This document shows, piece after piece, positions 1-10,228 of a stretch of 64,000 nt of DNA. The translations under genes were made by a program, and so were the position numbers. Numbering within the stretch: the stretch's first letter is position 1; each line of letters opens with the position of its first letter. Below the pieces are notes generated by a model. It had not been told where the DNA came from and ran no database searches. It worked only from the letters and a program-made list of their open reading frames with translations. The DNA is from Ophiura sarsii (lineage: Eukaryota; Echinodermata; Ophiuroidea; Amphilepidida; Ophiuridae): contig CM069441.1 in the NCBI GenBank assembly GCA_035610835.1, positions 80,957,848-81,021,847 of the forward strand, given 5' to 3'.

Positions 1-2000
1 TGGTTATTTTGAATAAGTTGATCATCTACTACAGCATCAAATGCTTCGAAATTTATCTCAACATCATCATACAATGGATTATTTCGTTTCAGCCATTTAA
101 GACCTTTTCGTATTTTGGCAGGTCTGACATCTTGACACATATGATGTCCTTTATATTCAAGTTTCCTTTTTAGTTTGACTCTTATTAGGTTGTCATCCAT
201 AGGAAGCCTTGGTAAGGTTTTTGTGGTGGTGTCTACGTCAGCTTTAACACATACAACTTGACCATGAATTCCTTTTTGTGAACCTTTAATTAACGGAATC
301 ATCTTCATAAATGCAATAGAAGGTGCAATTAGATGCCTCTCTAACATATTCAATTCAGCTAACTCTGGAGGTTGCTCACATAGGTTAAGTTTATTTCCGG
401 TAGCTAGTGTTGGTACTTTATGACCTTTTCTTATATTTTGGTGACAAGTATTGCATATCCAGGAATTCGCAGTAGGCAAGCTTTCATAGGTTGTACCAGC
501 AGGCAACGTTTTCATAAGTTCAGTTTCATTATACTTGTTCTTAACGAATGCAACAACTTGCTTTCGGAACCATACACGATTACACACAACACAAATGTAA
601 ACAAGTTGATCGTTTTGGCAAGATTTTTTGAAAGATGAAACAACGTAATCTGTGTTTGTTCGATTTTTTGATCGGTTAGATCGGTTAGTCTTTACGGAGA
701 CAATTTTGGTAGCTCTTTTGGCTGGTATTGCATACTCTACTTTTGATTTAGATTTTGATTTGTCTATTTTTCTAGCTCTCTTTGCAGGTATAAGATAATC
801 TTCATGTGCCTCTTGTTTCTTCTTGGCTTTGTATTCTTGTTTTTCCTCTTCCGAGATATTTCTATACCAACGTTTGTATCTGGATTCACTTACTGAGGAG
901 AGTAGCTGTTCATGATTCCATGAAGAACCTCCCGGTATATCATTGACATTGATAATGCTAGAATCATCTATCAAGGTAGTTTTTAAATCATTTGCCTCGT
1001 GATTTGATATGTCATTCTTATCTATTATAAAATATGGGGTTGAATGATCGACTCGCGGAAATTCAGTCATAGAAGTAGACATATCTTTGTGTAATGATAA
1101 TGGCCGAACTTCAATTATTGTTGATTCAGGCAACTGCAAAGATCCACAAAGGCAGTATAGATAAATCATCAGATTTTCAATATCTGGAAAAGTCATAAGA
1201 ACAGAAGTACCCTCTTCGTCGATTAGTCCAGCTTCATTTCTAGAATGGGGGTCAAAAATACAATAGTGTCCACCTTTATTCCGAAAAAGTGCCATCATAT
1301 AGCCGCCAAAAACTATGATGTTTTCATCAGAAACAGTAAGAGCTTGTTGCACAATAATATTAAGTGACTGAAATATACGGTCGGTAGTGGAAAATCTACC
1401 ATATAAGCTATCCATTAGATTAACGCTGAAATTAACTATACCTATTGAAAATTTGGAAGGCAATTCATCTGTTGACAGCTGACGTGAAGCAGGCAGATGT
1501 AATTGTTCAATTGTGGATCGATAGAGTAAATCACCATGATGTAATATTTCATCTAAATCATTTGCACTGATTCCATGATTTTGATTTTGTCGATAGGCAA
1601 ACATGGCTAGTGAATTACAAGAACATTGAAGACCGGCAGATTCAGGAGAGAAAAGTCTTATGTCACCTTGGTGAAAATTACCACGAACTATATCTTCAGA
1701 AAATTCATATACAATTGGATCTCCTTCAGAGACGCATGGCTCACTTTTGTTGTTATTTATTGCAGTTTGAGGCTTATCACTGGTTTCCGAAACTACTATT
1801 TGACTTTCACAGACTTCGGGTACTATTGGATCTCCTCCAGAGACGTATGGCTCACTTTTGTTGTTATTAATTGCAGTTTGAGGCTTATCACTGGTTTCCG
1901 AAACTACTATTTGACTTTCACAGACTTCGGGTACTGTAGAGTCCTTGCTTTTTGAAATAAATTTACGTCTGGCACGTGCTTTTCTATTAGGACGTGGCAT
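1..2000 (-). CDS. Helitron-type transposon protein, N-terminal part (peptidase-like + DUF6570), cut by window edge
   Basis: Reading left from the ATG at 2000, the frame stays open for 666 codons to base 1, without introns or stops. Residues 1-95 are low-complexity with a duplicated 37-residue block. Residues about 120-290 look like a papain-like cysteine peptidase of the UL36/C76-type or OTU-like group often attached to transposon proteins: a GLQC motif (Q125, C126) and an FDPHSRN motif (D250, H252) are candidate catalytic residues. Residues 360-440 are basic, with the motif IPAKRA twice (404-409 and 425-430). Two CxxC pairs (C470/C473, C516/C519) suggest a zinc-binding fold. Residues about 530-650 match the DUF6570 pattern found before the Rep/helicase part of Helitron proteins (PPELAELNMLERHLIAP, then KLKRKLEYKG and KWLKRNNPLYDDV). 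The Rep HUH nuclease and PIF1 helicase would lie beyond the left edge and are not seen. An intact frame suggests a young copy. The peptidase assignment is less certain than the DUF6570 one. Confidence 0.85.
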   Translation of the reverse strand, partial: MPRPNRKARARRKFISKSKDSTVPEVCESQIVVSETSDKPQTAINNNKSEPYVSGGDPIVPEVCESQIVVSETSDKPQTAINNNKSEPCVSEGDPIVYEFSEDIVRGNFHQGDIRLFSPESAGLQCSCNSLAMFAYRQNQNHGISANDLDEILHHGDLLYRSTIEQLHLPASRQLSTDELPSKFSIGIVNFSVNLMDSLYGRFSTTDRIFQSLNIIVQQALTVSDENIIVFGGYMMALFRNKGGHYCIFDPHSRNEAGLIDEEGTSVLMTFPDIENLMIYLYCLCGSLQLPESTIIEVRPLSLHKDMSTSMTEFPRVDHSTPYFIIDKNDISNHEANDLKTTLIDDSSIINVNDIPGGSSWNHEQLLSSVSESRYKRWYRNISEEEKQEYKAKKKQEAHEDYLIPAKRARKIDKSKSKSKVEYAIPAKRATKIVSVKTNRSNRSKNRTNTDYVVSSFKKSCQNDQLVYICVVCNRVWFRKQVVAFVKNKYNETELMKTLPAGTTYESLPTANSWICNTCHQNIRKGHKVPTLATGNKLNLCEQPPELAELNMLERHLIAPSIAFMKMIPLIKGSQKGIHGQVVCVKADVDTTTKTLPRLPMDDNLIRVKLKRKLEYKGHHMCQDVRPAKIRKGLKWLKRNNPLYDDVEINFEAFDAVVDDQLIQNN
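1714..1935 (-). repeat. In-frame 111-bp tandem duplication in the Helitron ORF
   Basis: Two adjacent 111-bp units (1714-1824 and 1825-1935) differ at only a few bases. Since 111 is a multiple of three, the copy adds 37 residues (about residues 22-95) without breaking the frame. Each unit encodes VPEVCESQIVVSETSDKP and a following Asn/Ser-rich stretch. The few differences imply a recent duplication in a disordered, tolerant part of the protein. Confidence 0.9.
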
Positions 2001-2540
2001 TGTTGCTTTTTTATAACAGGTTTACCAATAAAAATTCACTTGTAACATTTATCAAACAGAACACTCAATACAACTTGAAAATATTAAATAGTATATCTCT
2101 TAAAATTTATGAATACGAATGTTTATTAAACACTATACAACACACAGTAAATAACACTTTAAAACGAATGAATATAAAAACAGTAATTAATCTTTTAAGA
2201 ACAACTTTTTTAAGGTTCAATATGGAGTTCTCTCAGAGAATGTAATGGAATGATCTTGTGTTTTTAAAGTATGGATAATCTCCAGTACTTCTGGTCTGCA
2301 AAGAAGTAAAATTTCAAACACGATAATATGAAAACTTATATCCTAATGTTAGAAGTTTAAACTCACGGGACTCACGAAAAGTCAAATCCGTAAAGTTTCA
2401 ATTGAATTGTATAGTGGTACGGGACTCACAATAAAGAAGTCTATCCGTGGCACTTTTTAACGTGTCGCAAATTGTATTATGTAGAATTTAGCGTTACCCG
2501 GGACAGGTTGCATGCGCAATGAACTTTTAAAATTCTTTAC
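2001..2540. other. Upstream flank of the Helitron ORF, non-coding
   Basis: AT-rich, no credible reading frame. The stretch 2405-2540 (a tacgggactcac word, then ctatccgt, then a gcgtta-cc-cggga-aggttg-atgcgc word) recurs in diverged form at 4145-4275, so 1.7 kb of minisatellite-rich DNA is bounded by direct repeats. A third piece of the word lies near 3567. The 5' terminus (TC) of the Helitron should be somewhere here on the minus strand, but I cannot pick it. Confidence 0.5.
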
Positions 2541-3080
2541 CATACGGAACCATCTACATATAATTTTTTTTGGTGCCCCATATAAATACGACTGTAGCAG
2601 TAGTTACAAATTTCAAACACATTGATAGTATCACTTCCTAAGGACATTTCGGTCGTATCGATTTAATATTAAAACCAAGAAATAACGTAATGAGCATTTA
2701 TTATTCGAGAGATATTTTGAAGTGCTTTGCATTGATCTCATGCAGTTGGGCATTTGCATTGCTCTTAAATTGTATAGTTAGGCACTTGCATTGATTTCAG
2801 TGTAATAGTTAGGGATTCCAATTGATTGATCTCCGTTTATTCGTTAACATACGGAACCATCTACATGTACATTTTTGTATTATCCCATAGAAATACGACT
2901 GTAAGCTGTAGTTACACATTTCCAACAGATTGATAGTATCGTTCCTACTTTAACGACATTTCGGTCGTTATCGCTTTAATGTATTAAACCAAGAAATAGC
3001 ACGTATGAGTATTTGTTATTCAATATATAATTTGTAAGTGTTATGTATAACTGTCAAGACTTGTAACATTTCTTATTTGT
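2541..3080. repeat. Pair of diverged direct repeats, offset 307 bp
   Basis: The word catacggaaccatctacat at 2541 recurs at 2848. Both copies continue with an atacgactgta block, an attgatagtatc block and an acatttcggtcgt block, in the same order. They differ by small indels and substitutions. No coding potential seen. Confidence 0.75.
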
Positions 3081-3490
3081 GTATAAGTAAGGCATTTGCA
3101 TTGATCTCAATGTAAAATTAGGCATTTAAATTATTCAAGTGTATAGTTCGGCATTTGCATTTATCTCATGTAAAGTTATGCAATTCTTTTCATTTTTTAG
3201 TGTAAAATAAGGTATTTATATTGTTCCAAGTGTATATTTTTGCATTTGCATTGTTCTCAGTGTATAGTTAGAAATTGATCTTAGTAAGTTTGCATTGATC
3301 TTAGTGTAAAAGTTAGGAATTTCCAATGTTCCCAGTGTAAAGTTAGGCATTTACAATGTTTCAAGTGTATAAGTAAGGCAGCATCGATCTCAGAGTAAAG
3401 TTTGGCATTTGTATTGTTCCAAGTGCATAGTTTTCCATTTGTATTGCTCTTAGTGCAATGTAAGGAATTTGCATTGTTCCAGTCGTCGGT
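3080..3490. repeat. Degenerate minisatellite, about 35-40 bp unit
   Basis: Loose tandem copies of a unit close to agtgtaaagttaggcattt followed by gcattgatctca or gcattgttccaa, with scattered copies starting as early as 2745. Unit length varies and every copy carries substitutions, so the array is old. Confidence 0.75.
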
Positions 3491-3599
3491 CGAAATCGAT
3501 TATATATCATGAAACAGAACTATGAGTTTCGTATAAAAACTATTGTTTGATCAATGTTAATTTAGTGTTACCCAGGGCTTGGTTGTATGTGTCATTTAC

Positions 3600-4500
3600 A
3601 CAAGTCATCAGAATCTTTACTTTGTTCATTGTCGTTTGGTTCATTGTGATTGTCATTTTGATCATGGTTTTGTTCATTGTTGTTTGGTTAATTGTCGTTT
3701 TGTTCGTGGGCGGTTATTCAACGTCATTCTTGAGAGAACAGGCATTCTGAGAGATATTCTTGAGATATATTATCATAAAGACCATTCTTGAGAGATATTC
3801 TTATGAACGCCATTCTTGAGAGATATTCTTATAACAGGTCATGCATTTAATATGGGGTAACTTTGCGTTACAAGCATCATATTTGACGGTATGTCCTCTT
3901 TTTGACTTTAAAATAATGTATGTCGAAACTTTCGACATACACAAAACCATACATTTTCTGAAAGCTTATGATCCAAGGAATTCAAATAAGCTAAAACCAA
4001 GTTCATACGCAGGGCAAGTAAGAAATTATATAGGGTGGTATAATGAAGAAAAAACATAATTTTACCCCAAAATAGAAAATATGTTGTTATTAAATATCTC
4101 AAGTTATTTTGTGGATTATAGCTGGCAGTTAAGTTAAGCCAATATACCACTACGGGACCCAAGCGTGGATTCTATCCGTCAATTTGTTTATAGGCGTTAT
4201 GTCCTTTTCAAAGATATGTAGCGTTTAGCGTTATCCGGGATAGGTTGTATGCGCTTAATCAGGGAGCTTTTGAACGGACGATTTGGAATTTGTTTTCTAC
4301 TATATGCACTATTATAGCTCTAATCTCTCTTGTAATATCTAATTTCTCTGTAATCTCTCTCATATCTCACTAATTTCTCTGTAATATCTCTAATTTCTCT
4401 GATATCTCTGTAATCTCTCTATAATATCTCGGTCTTGCGCGTTAACGCTTTGAATACACGACTGAGGATGTTTTTACACTTGAAACACGCAATATGGCTA
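3600..4500. repeat. Simple and short-unit repeats
   Basis: At 3625-3715 a T/G-rich stretch repeats ttgttcattgtcgtttgg-like words, giving a spurious hydrophobic frame. At 3725-3835 the word cattcttgagagatattctt repeats about four times. At 3840-4300 there is unique-looking sequence including the diverged direct repeat of 2405-2540. At 4310-4430 there is a pyrimidine-rich stretch of aatctctctgtaat-like units. I see no gene. Confidence 0.6.
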
Positions 4501-4558
4501 TACTAGGCGGTCACCCGGGGTTTGTCGGTTCTCGGGTTTGGGCGGTCACCCGGGGTCA

Positions 4559-5290
4559 CGACACTTCTAACAAAAAAGACCCCTGTGGGGCCCCCTGGGG
4601 CCCAGGGCCCCAAACAAACATTTTCAAAAATTTAGTTGGCCCAAGCCACACCCGCCCACCGAGTTTGAGCACCGTACGACACTTCTAACAAAAAAGACCC
4701 CTGTGGGGCCCCCAAACAAACATTTTCAAAAATTTAGTTGGCCCAAGCCACACCCGCCCACCGAGTTTGAGCACCGTACGACTCTTCTAAACAAAAAAGA
4801 CCTCTGTGGGGCCCCCTGGGGCCCGGGGTCCCAAACAAACATTTTCAAAAATTTAGTTGGCCCAAGCCACACCCGCCCACCGAGTTTGAGCACCGTATGA
4901 CTCTTCTAACAAAAAAGACCCCTGTGGGGCCCCCACCGTATGACTCTTCTAACAAAAAAGACCCCTGTGGGGCCCCCTGGGGCCCGGGGCCCTAAACAAA
5001 CATTCTCAAAAAATTAGTTGGCCCAAGCCACACCCGCCCACCGAGTTTGAGCACCGTACGACACTTCTAACAAAAAAGACCCCTGTGGGCCCCCCTGGGG
5101 CCCGGGGCCCCAAACAAAAATTTTCAACAATTTAGTTGGCCCAAGCCACACCCGCCCACCGAGTTTAAGCACCATACGACTCTTCTAACAAAAAAAGACC
5201 CCTGTGGGGCCCCTGGGGCCCCAAACAAAACTAAACTTGCTCTTTCGGGGACCGAGCTGCACCCACCCGCCGAGTTTGAACCCCGCCCGA
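4559..5290. repeat. GGGGCCCC-rich tandem repeat, about 119-bp unit
   Basis: Unit starts occur at about 4559, 4678, 4779, 4899, 4941, 5059 and 5178. A full unit runs from cgacacttctaacaaaaaag through a gtggggccccctggggcc palindrome-rich core to a cacccgcccaccgagtttg tail. Two units are shortened by loss of part of the core (4678) or most of the unit (4899). It is followed by an acagacagacacacaaacaa tail at 5318. Open frames through it exist only because the repeat lacks stops. Confidence 0.9.
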
Positions 5291-5578
5291 CCCCGGGAAG
5301 GCGACGAAAAAGCGCGCACAGACAGACACACAAACAAACAGACAGAGAGTAGCGTATTATTATATAGATATCACGTGGGCTTTCGACCAATGAGATTAAG
5401 GTGTTTTTTGGGTCTTGAAGGGCAATTTTGTTTGTTTTGGGGTTTTTTGCACCTAAGATACAGTCTTGGTCATAGTATTCATTTGCAATTTGTTTCAGCA
5501 TGATAGCTTTTATACTTTTTGAGATAGAGCGTTTTGCGTCGACCAAAATGGTAAAATATGCAATCCAAGATGGCCGCC

Positions 5579-5592
5579 GTTTCCATGGCAAC
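5579..5592. promoter_or_regulatory. RFX X-box-like palindrome
   Basis: GTTTCCATGGCAAC agrees with the symmetric RFX X-box (GTTNCCATGGNAAC). It is part of the repeat pair and sits directly after a caagatggccgcc word. Binding is not shown by sequence alone. Confidence 0.4.
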
Positions 5593-6189
5593 ATGAGCAT
5601 TGCTTCGTAACAGACGGAAGAAATTCTATGACAAAATGGTGGAAACTGAGGCCCCAAGTTATGGTGCAGGTGCCTTTGTTAACCTGATGACTCTTAAATC
5701 ATCCAGAAAAACTTGAACAGTCTTACACTGGTGAAGGTATAGCAAATTATGATGAAAGCTTAAGCAAATTATGTTGAAAGCTTTACTAAACTTTAACGGT
5801 TTTTTTTCGCAATTGTTATTTTCTCAAAATTATGCCACGCAAAACGCATTATCTCAAAAAGTAAAAGAGGTATAGCCTTCAAATTTGGCTCAGAAGTTGC
5901 TGTTGTAGAGCTCTTGTGCATAGACATTCATAAATGGGAACAGTCAGTGGTAAGATGTTTTTTTTTCTCACAAAATGTAAAACAATAATTATGTTTTTTC
6001 TGGTTCAAACAAAAACATTAAGTTTACCACCCTTAACAGTAAAATATAAGCATACTAGAGGTCTATGCACAAGGTCTTGGTCATAGTGTTCATTTGCAAT
6101 TTGTTTCAGCATGATAGCTGTCATACTTTTTGAGATAGAGCGTTTTGCGTCGACCAACATGGTAAAATATGCAATCCAAGATGGCCGCC

Positions 6190-6203
6190 GTTTCCATGGC
6201 AAC
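6190..6203. promoter_or_regulatory. RFX X-box-like palindrome, second copy
   Basis: The same 14-bp word GTTTCCATGGCAAC in the second repeat copy, unchanged although the rest of the repeat has diverged slightly. Confidence 0.4.
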
Positions 6204-6360
6204 CGGTCACATGACCACACAAATTCCATTCTATTTTAAACCTTGAGAGTATAAGTGTTAAGGTTAAGCACTTATATTAAGATTTAACTTTCATTATATA
6301 TGAGAAGAAAAAAAAACAGTTTTCCATTTTTGCTGTCCAAGACCCCAAAAAAACCTTAAA

Positions 6361-6654
6361 GTATTCATGTCAACCAAGTGATAAAGATTCATACAACATT
6401 CAACTAAAGTCACTGCAGTTGGTTATTAGTGCTGTGAACATGGTGAACAATTAGGGTAGCTGATAAAACTGCTGGAACAAAATGGTTTGTACAGTTGTTA
6501 TAAATAACTAATGAATTACACTCTAGTCATAATTATAAACTCAATTTAATTATCAATGTAATACAGTTATGTACATTATTTGTTTCTTGGATAAAGACTG
6601 GTAGCTTTACATTTTAGGAGTTTGCTATAAAATATATCACCTTCTACGTGCAAT
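6361..6654. other. AT-rich non-coding stretch
   Basis: No repeat or reading frame of note seen. Confidence 0.4.
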
Positions 6655-8470
6655 TGGCATATTTCCTTATCAAAGCCCTAATACGGAATATACTGGTATG
6701 TAGCTTACTGTTAAGATAGAAAACATTGATATTGTCCAGTTTTGTACAACAATACCTTCATACATTTTTAATTCTGTACATTTTGTTTTTACTACCTTAT
6801 AAGATATTATATTATAGGTATTTCTGGTGGATTGGCTTCATATCAAACAAAAGTGTGATAAATTTGGATTACAATGTTTTCTTTTTAATACATAGTAGCA
6901 ATGTATTGTAGGGCTTGTCAGTCATAAGATAAAGTCACATTGTAATAAATTATGTATGAAATGGCTTGTGCTTGCCCAAGGTCAACAAAGTAGTCCTAAT
7001 TTTGGGTATCTCAAGTTATGTGTTCAGTGAAAACATTCGGGATTATTTTGAAATGTCCAAAATATGTTCAATGATTTCAAATAATACTGTACATAACCGA
7101 CTTCTTGGATGTAGCTGATTTATATCAGTCAATAATAATAATGATTTTTATGATTGAAATACTTCACAGAAAACACATATGAAATGTTGGAACTTATATA
7201 CAATGTGCATAATACACAAACCTTACGTATAACACAACTAGTAGGCTAAGATTAAATATTAAATAGCAAAAAACTTGGAATGATATCATTTTTTTCCTCT
7301 GACAATCACTGATGGAATGAAGGCTACATGTAAATCTGGAGTAATCCTCATATATTCAAATCAACAATTTAGTACCAATTACATTATTGGCTGCTTTAAA
7401 CAGAAACATGATATATTTCAATATGTCCACTACACATATCTTTATAGAAATTTACAAGATTAAAGGGAGAATCTGCGATCTTGTTATGCCATGACCCTTT
7501 TATTTTTTCAAATTCTGCATACATGATTTTGTCTTCAAAAAGTACACATTCCTCGTCAATATCCTCATGCAGAATATACTGGTTTGGAGTTTACTTTTAA
7601 AATAGAAGACATTGATATTGTCCAGCTTTTGTAGAACAATAGCTTCAAAGTACATCAAACATTAATTTTACCATGATACATTTTGTTTTCACTACCTTGC
7701 TGGATATTATATGAGGTATTTCAGGTGGATTGGCTTAATATGAAACAAGCGTAATAAATCTGGAGTACTTTGGCACATTTTGGTGTATACTTTTTGTGTG
7801 CCAGAGAAGTAAAACAGTACAGTTTATTACAATGCTATTAGTCATTAGTGCTATATATAAGCGTGTGTAGAGATACAAGCAGCCAATTGTTTCCTTTAAT
7901 ACAAAGTAACACGTTTTCTTGCCAGTGATTACATAAATTCACATTGTAGTAAATGTATGTATGCAATGGCTTGTGCTTACCCGGGTTTGACGAAGGTCCA
8001 ATTTCCTGGCTTAATTTACGGTATGTCAGGTTATATGGTCTTTCGGTCAGTTAAAATATCCCGAGTCATTTTGAAATGTCTGAAATAATTATGTTATATG
8101 ATTTTATATTAATTGTGTACATTAATGGCCTACTTCTTGGATTTAACAACTTATACTAGTCAATAATGATTTATAATTAAAATACTTCGCAAAAAACACA
8201 TGAAACATTGGAACTTTTATCTACAAAATGCATAAAACTTGATGGTATAACACAACTAGTAAGCTAGACTTAAATAATAAATAGCAACATACTTGAAATA
8301 ATACCATAAAACTTTCTTATGTTTACATTACGGATAGTTTAAATAGAAACATAATATATTCAAATGTCCACTAGACTTATATTTTTACAGAACTTTAGCA
8401 AGATTAAACAGACAATTTGTGACCTTGTTATACCACGCCCTTCTTATTTTTTGGCATCCTGATTTCTGTA
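6655..8470. repeat. Old direct duplication, units of about 0.9 kb
   Basis: Unit 1 (about 6655-7520) and unit 2 (about 7550-8470) share a series of anchors in the same order: acattgatattgtccag (6723 and 7609), a ggcttgtgcttgccc/taccc word (6963 and 7970), an aaaacacatatgaaa word, and a caagattaaa...cttgttat word (7455 and 8399). The offset drifts from 886 to 944 bp through indels. No coding frame is conserved between units, so this is duplicated non-coding DNA. Confidence 0.75.
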
Positions 8471-8689
8471 TGAATTTGTAAAGTTTGCAAGTATTAACTT
8501 ACAACTCAAATATATTACCAGCCAAAACAAACTCTTTTTAACTATGTGAGGAAAGACCACAATTAGGGAGATGGGACCGGGAAATCTTGCAATCGCTTTG
8601 CTCCAAACACAAGTTGTTTAATTCAACAGTACTTCATCATTTTATTCTAAAGTCCAACAAGCTTAATTATTTACCAATTCAGATGTTTT

Positions 8690-8970
8690 ATGTCATTATC
8701 AAGTAAAGTTACAACATTATTAAATATGTGCCTGGTTTGAAATTGCATATATACTAAAATATAAAAAAGTAACAAGTAGACATTTTTTGCTTAATTACAT
8801 CATGTTAAGTTTTTACTTTGTAAAATCAAATACACAGCCCTTCAAATGGTATAGCATTAAATGCTGTTCAATGCTTCTTAAATCTTGAAGGTTTTCTACA
8901 ATTCAAGTGATGATGCCATCATTGATGATAATCTTTAGTGTTTCCAGCATTGACTCTCAGCCTCTTATAA
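8690..8970 (-). pseudogene. Decayed copy of the 3' exon of the OB-fold gene
   Basis: The + strand segment from cctggtttgaaattgcatat (8731) through tgctgttcaatgcttctta (8862) to about 8965 parallels 10190-10450. Read on the minus strand it gives a peptide close to the C-terminus of the 10921-15892 gene (TLKIIINDGIIT against TVKTIIKNGVIT), then a stop replacing the Ser codon. The splice acceptor and the upstream half of the exon are not recognisable. It is an older duplicate of the segment that was later triplicated at 10229-11077. Confidence 0.7.
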
Positions 8971-9481
8971 TACAAGTCAACAATGTAATTTTGAAGCACT
9001 CAAGTTTTTAGTTTTATAAAAATAAGTTCTTAAAACATGTATTATGTCAATTTCGATACGGGATGCTCATGTCATGGACTCAGTCTTAATAAAAACATAA
9101 CTTTATATAATACACTGATGCTTTTGTCTTAAGAAAATGTTTTAGACACACTTAATTTATACACAAATATAAAATATACTCATGTCCTAAACTACATTCT
9201 TGTTTTGGACACACTTAGTCTATTATATGTTATAAAAATAAAACTCAACGAATCTCAAAATATTGTATAACAACATGAACAATGCAGTTCTGTACGTGTA
9301 TACCCAGGGGGCAAACCCTGATAGTCCATTGCAAAGTGACATCTTGTGCTATAAATACGTGTCCTATCTTGTTAGGTTCTATGGACCATAGGTAACATTC
9401 CTAGGGTGGACACATTTTTCAATCAGCTGTACGGGGTTTGTTATGGGGGTCAAATGTCATTCTTTTTTGTTCCATATGAGC
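8971..9481. other. AT-rich non-coding stretch
   Basis: Nothing recognisable apart from a weak repetition of tcttgttttggacacactta-like words near 9125 and 9195. Confidence 0.4.
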
Positions 9482-9484
9482 TAA

Positions 9485-9842
9485 GGGACGCACCATTAGA
9501 TACTCAGGGGGGGGGGGGGGGCATGGAAGTTTTCTAAAAAAAAAAAAACTTTGCCCGCATTTCAAAAAAAAAAAAAAAACTTTGCCCACTATACAGGAAA
9601 AAAAATAAAAGATGACCCTCTGCTGATTAAAAAAAAAAGAAAACATGACCCACCCAACTCAAGATACAAAAACACCATTAAAATCTAAAAAAACACAATT
9701 TTGGCGAAGAAAAAACAAAACTTGCCGCCTTTGGCGGCAAAAAAAAAAAAATGTCGCCGCCTTTGGCGGCGAAAAAAACCCAAAAAATCTGCCTGAACCC
9801 AACTTCCATGCCCCCCCCCCTGAAAATCTAATGGTGCGTCCC
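9485..9842. mobile_element. MITE with TIRs and TAA target-site duplication
   Basis: A 358-bp element with terminal inverted repeats GGGACGCACCATTAGAT...CAGGGGGG and CCCCCC...AATCTAATGGTGCGTCCC, flanked on both sides by TAA (9482-9484 and 9843-9845). A 3-bp TWA duplication is typical of PIF/Harbinger elements. The inside holds poly-A runs and two short hairpins, GCCGCCTTTGGCGGC, whose closing base pairs differ (T-A at about 9722, C-G at about 9753). No transposase, so it is non-autonomous. Confidence 0.8.
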
Positions 9843-10142
9843 TAAGGAATACACATGCATCACAGCACAATTTGTGCATTTTTGCAATTTGATCTCTGTA
9901 TGACCTTTGACTCCCTCTTGTAGGCCCTGTGCAGGAGATTTATTTAGAGGTCCACCCTGGGGCTCTTCATTTGACCATTTTGAAATATTTGGCATACATG
10001 AAGTTTTTATAGGATCCCAATGCTGAGTGAACTTGCCGCCCCCTGGGTAGTAGGTGTACATCTAAAAATATGTCTTTAGCTAAGTAAAATTAGTTGGAGT
10101 TGGGATTTTTTTTGCAACACGATCATTTACTGGTTTCAGGGT

Positions 10143-10148
10143 TTTATT
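10143..10148 (-). terminator. Candidate polyadenylation signal
   Basis: AATAAA on the minus strand, about 780 bp past the stop codon of the OB-fold gene and just beyond the three tandem units. If used, the 3' UTR would hold two extra partial copies of the last exon. Several other A/T-rich hexamers are nearby, so this is tentative. Confidence 0.3.
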
Positions 10149-10228
10149 ATTATCTCATCAAGTTAAAACACTAATGTTATTGACTGGAAATGTGTCTGGT
10201 TTAAATTGCATACAAAAACATGAAACAA

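Larger units (their letters stand above)
5463..6203. repeat. Direct repeat pair of about 130 bp, offset 611 bp
   Basis: Copy 1 (5463-5592) and copy 2 (6074-6203) start at cttggtcatagt and end at ccatggcaac with few differences. On the minus strand both read a similar peptide (…AYFT-LVDAKRSISKS…), but no start, domain or extension supports a gene. An outer inverted pair (5395-5418 and 6337-6360, gattaaggtgttttttgggt against its complement) brackets the block, so 5395-6360 may be one decayed foldback element. Confidence 0.7.

Noticed and set aside
5124..5657. 177-residue minus-strand open frame
   Set aside because: It starts at TTG, crosses the GGGGCCCC repeat array and one copy of the 611-bp-offset repeat, and has no recognisable domain.
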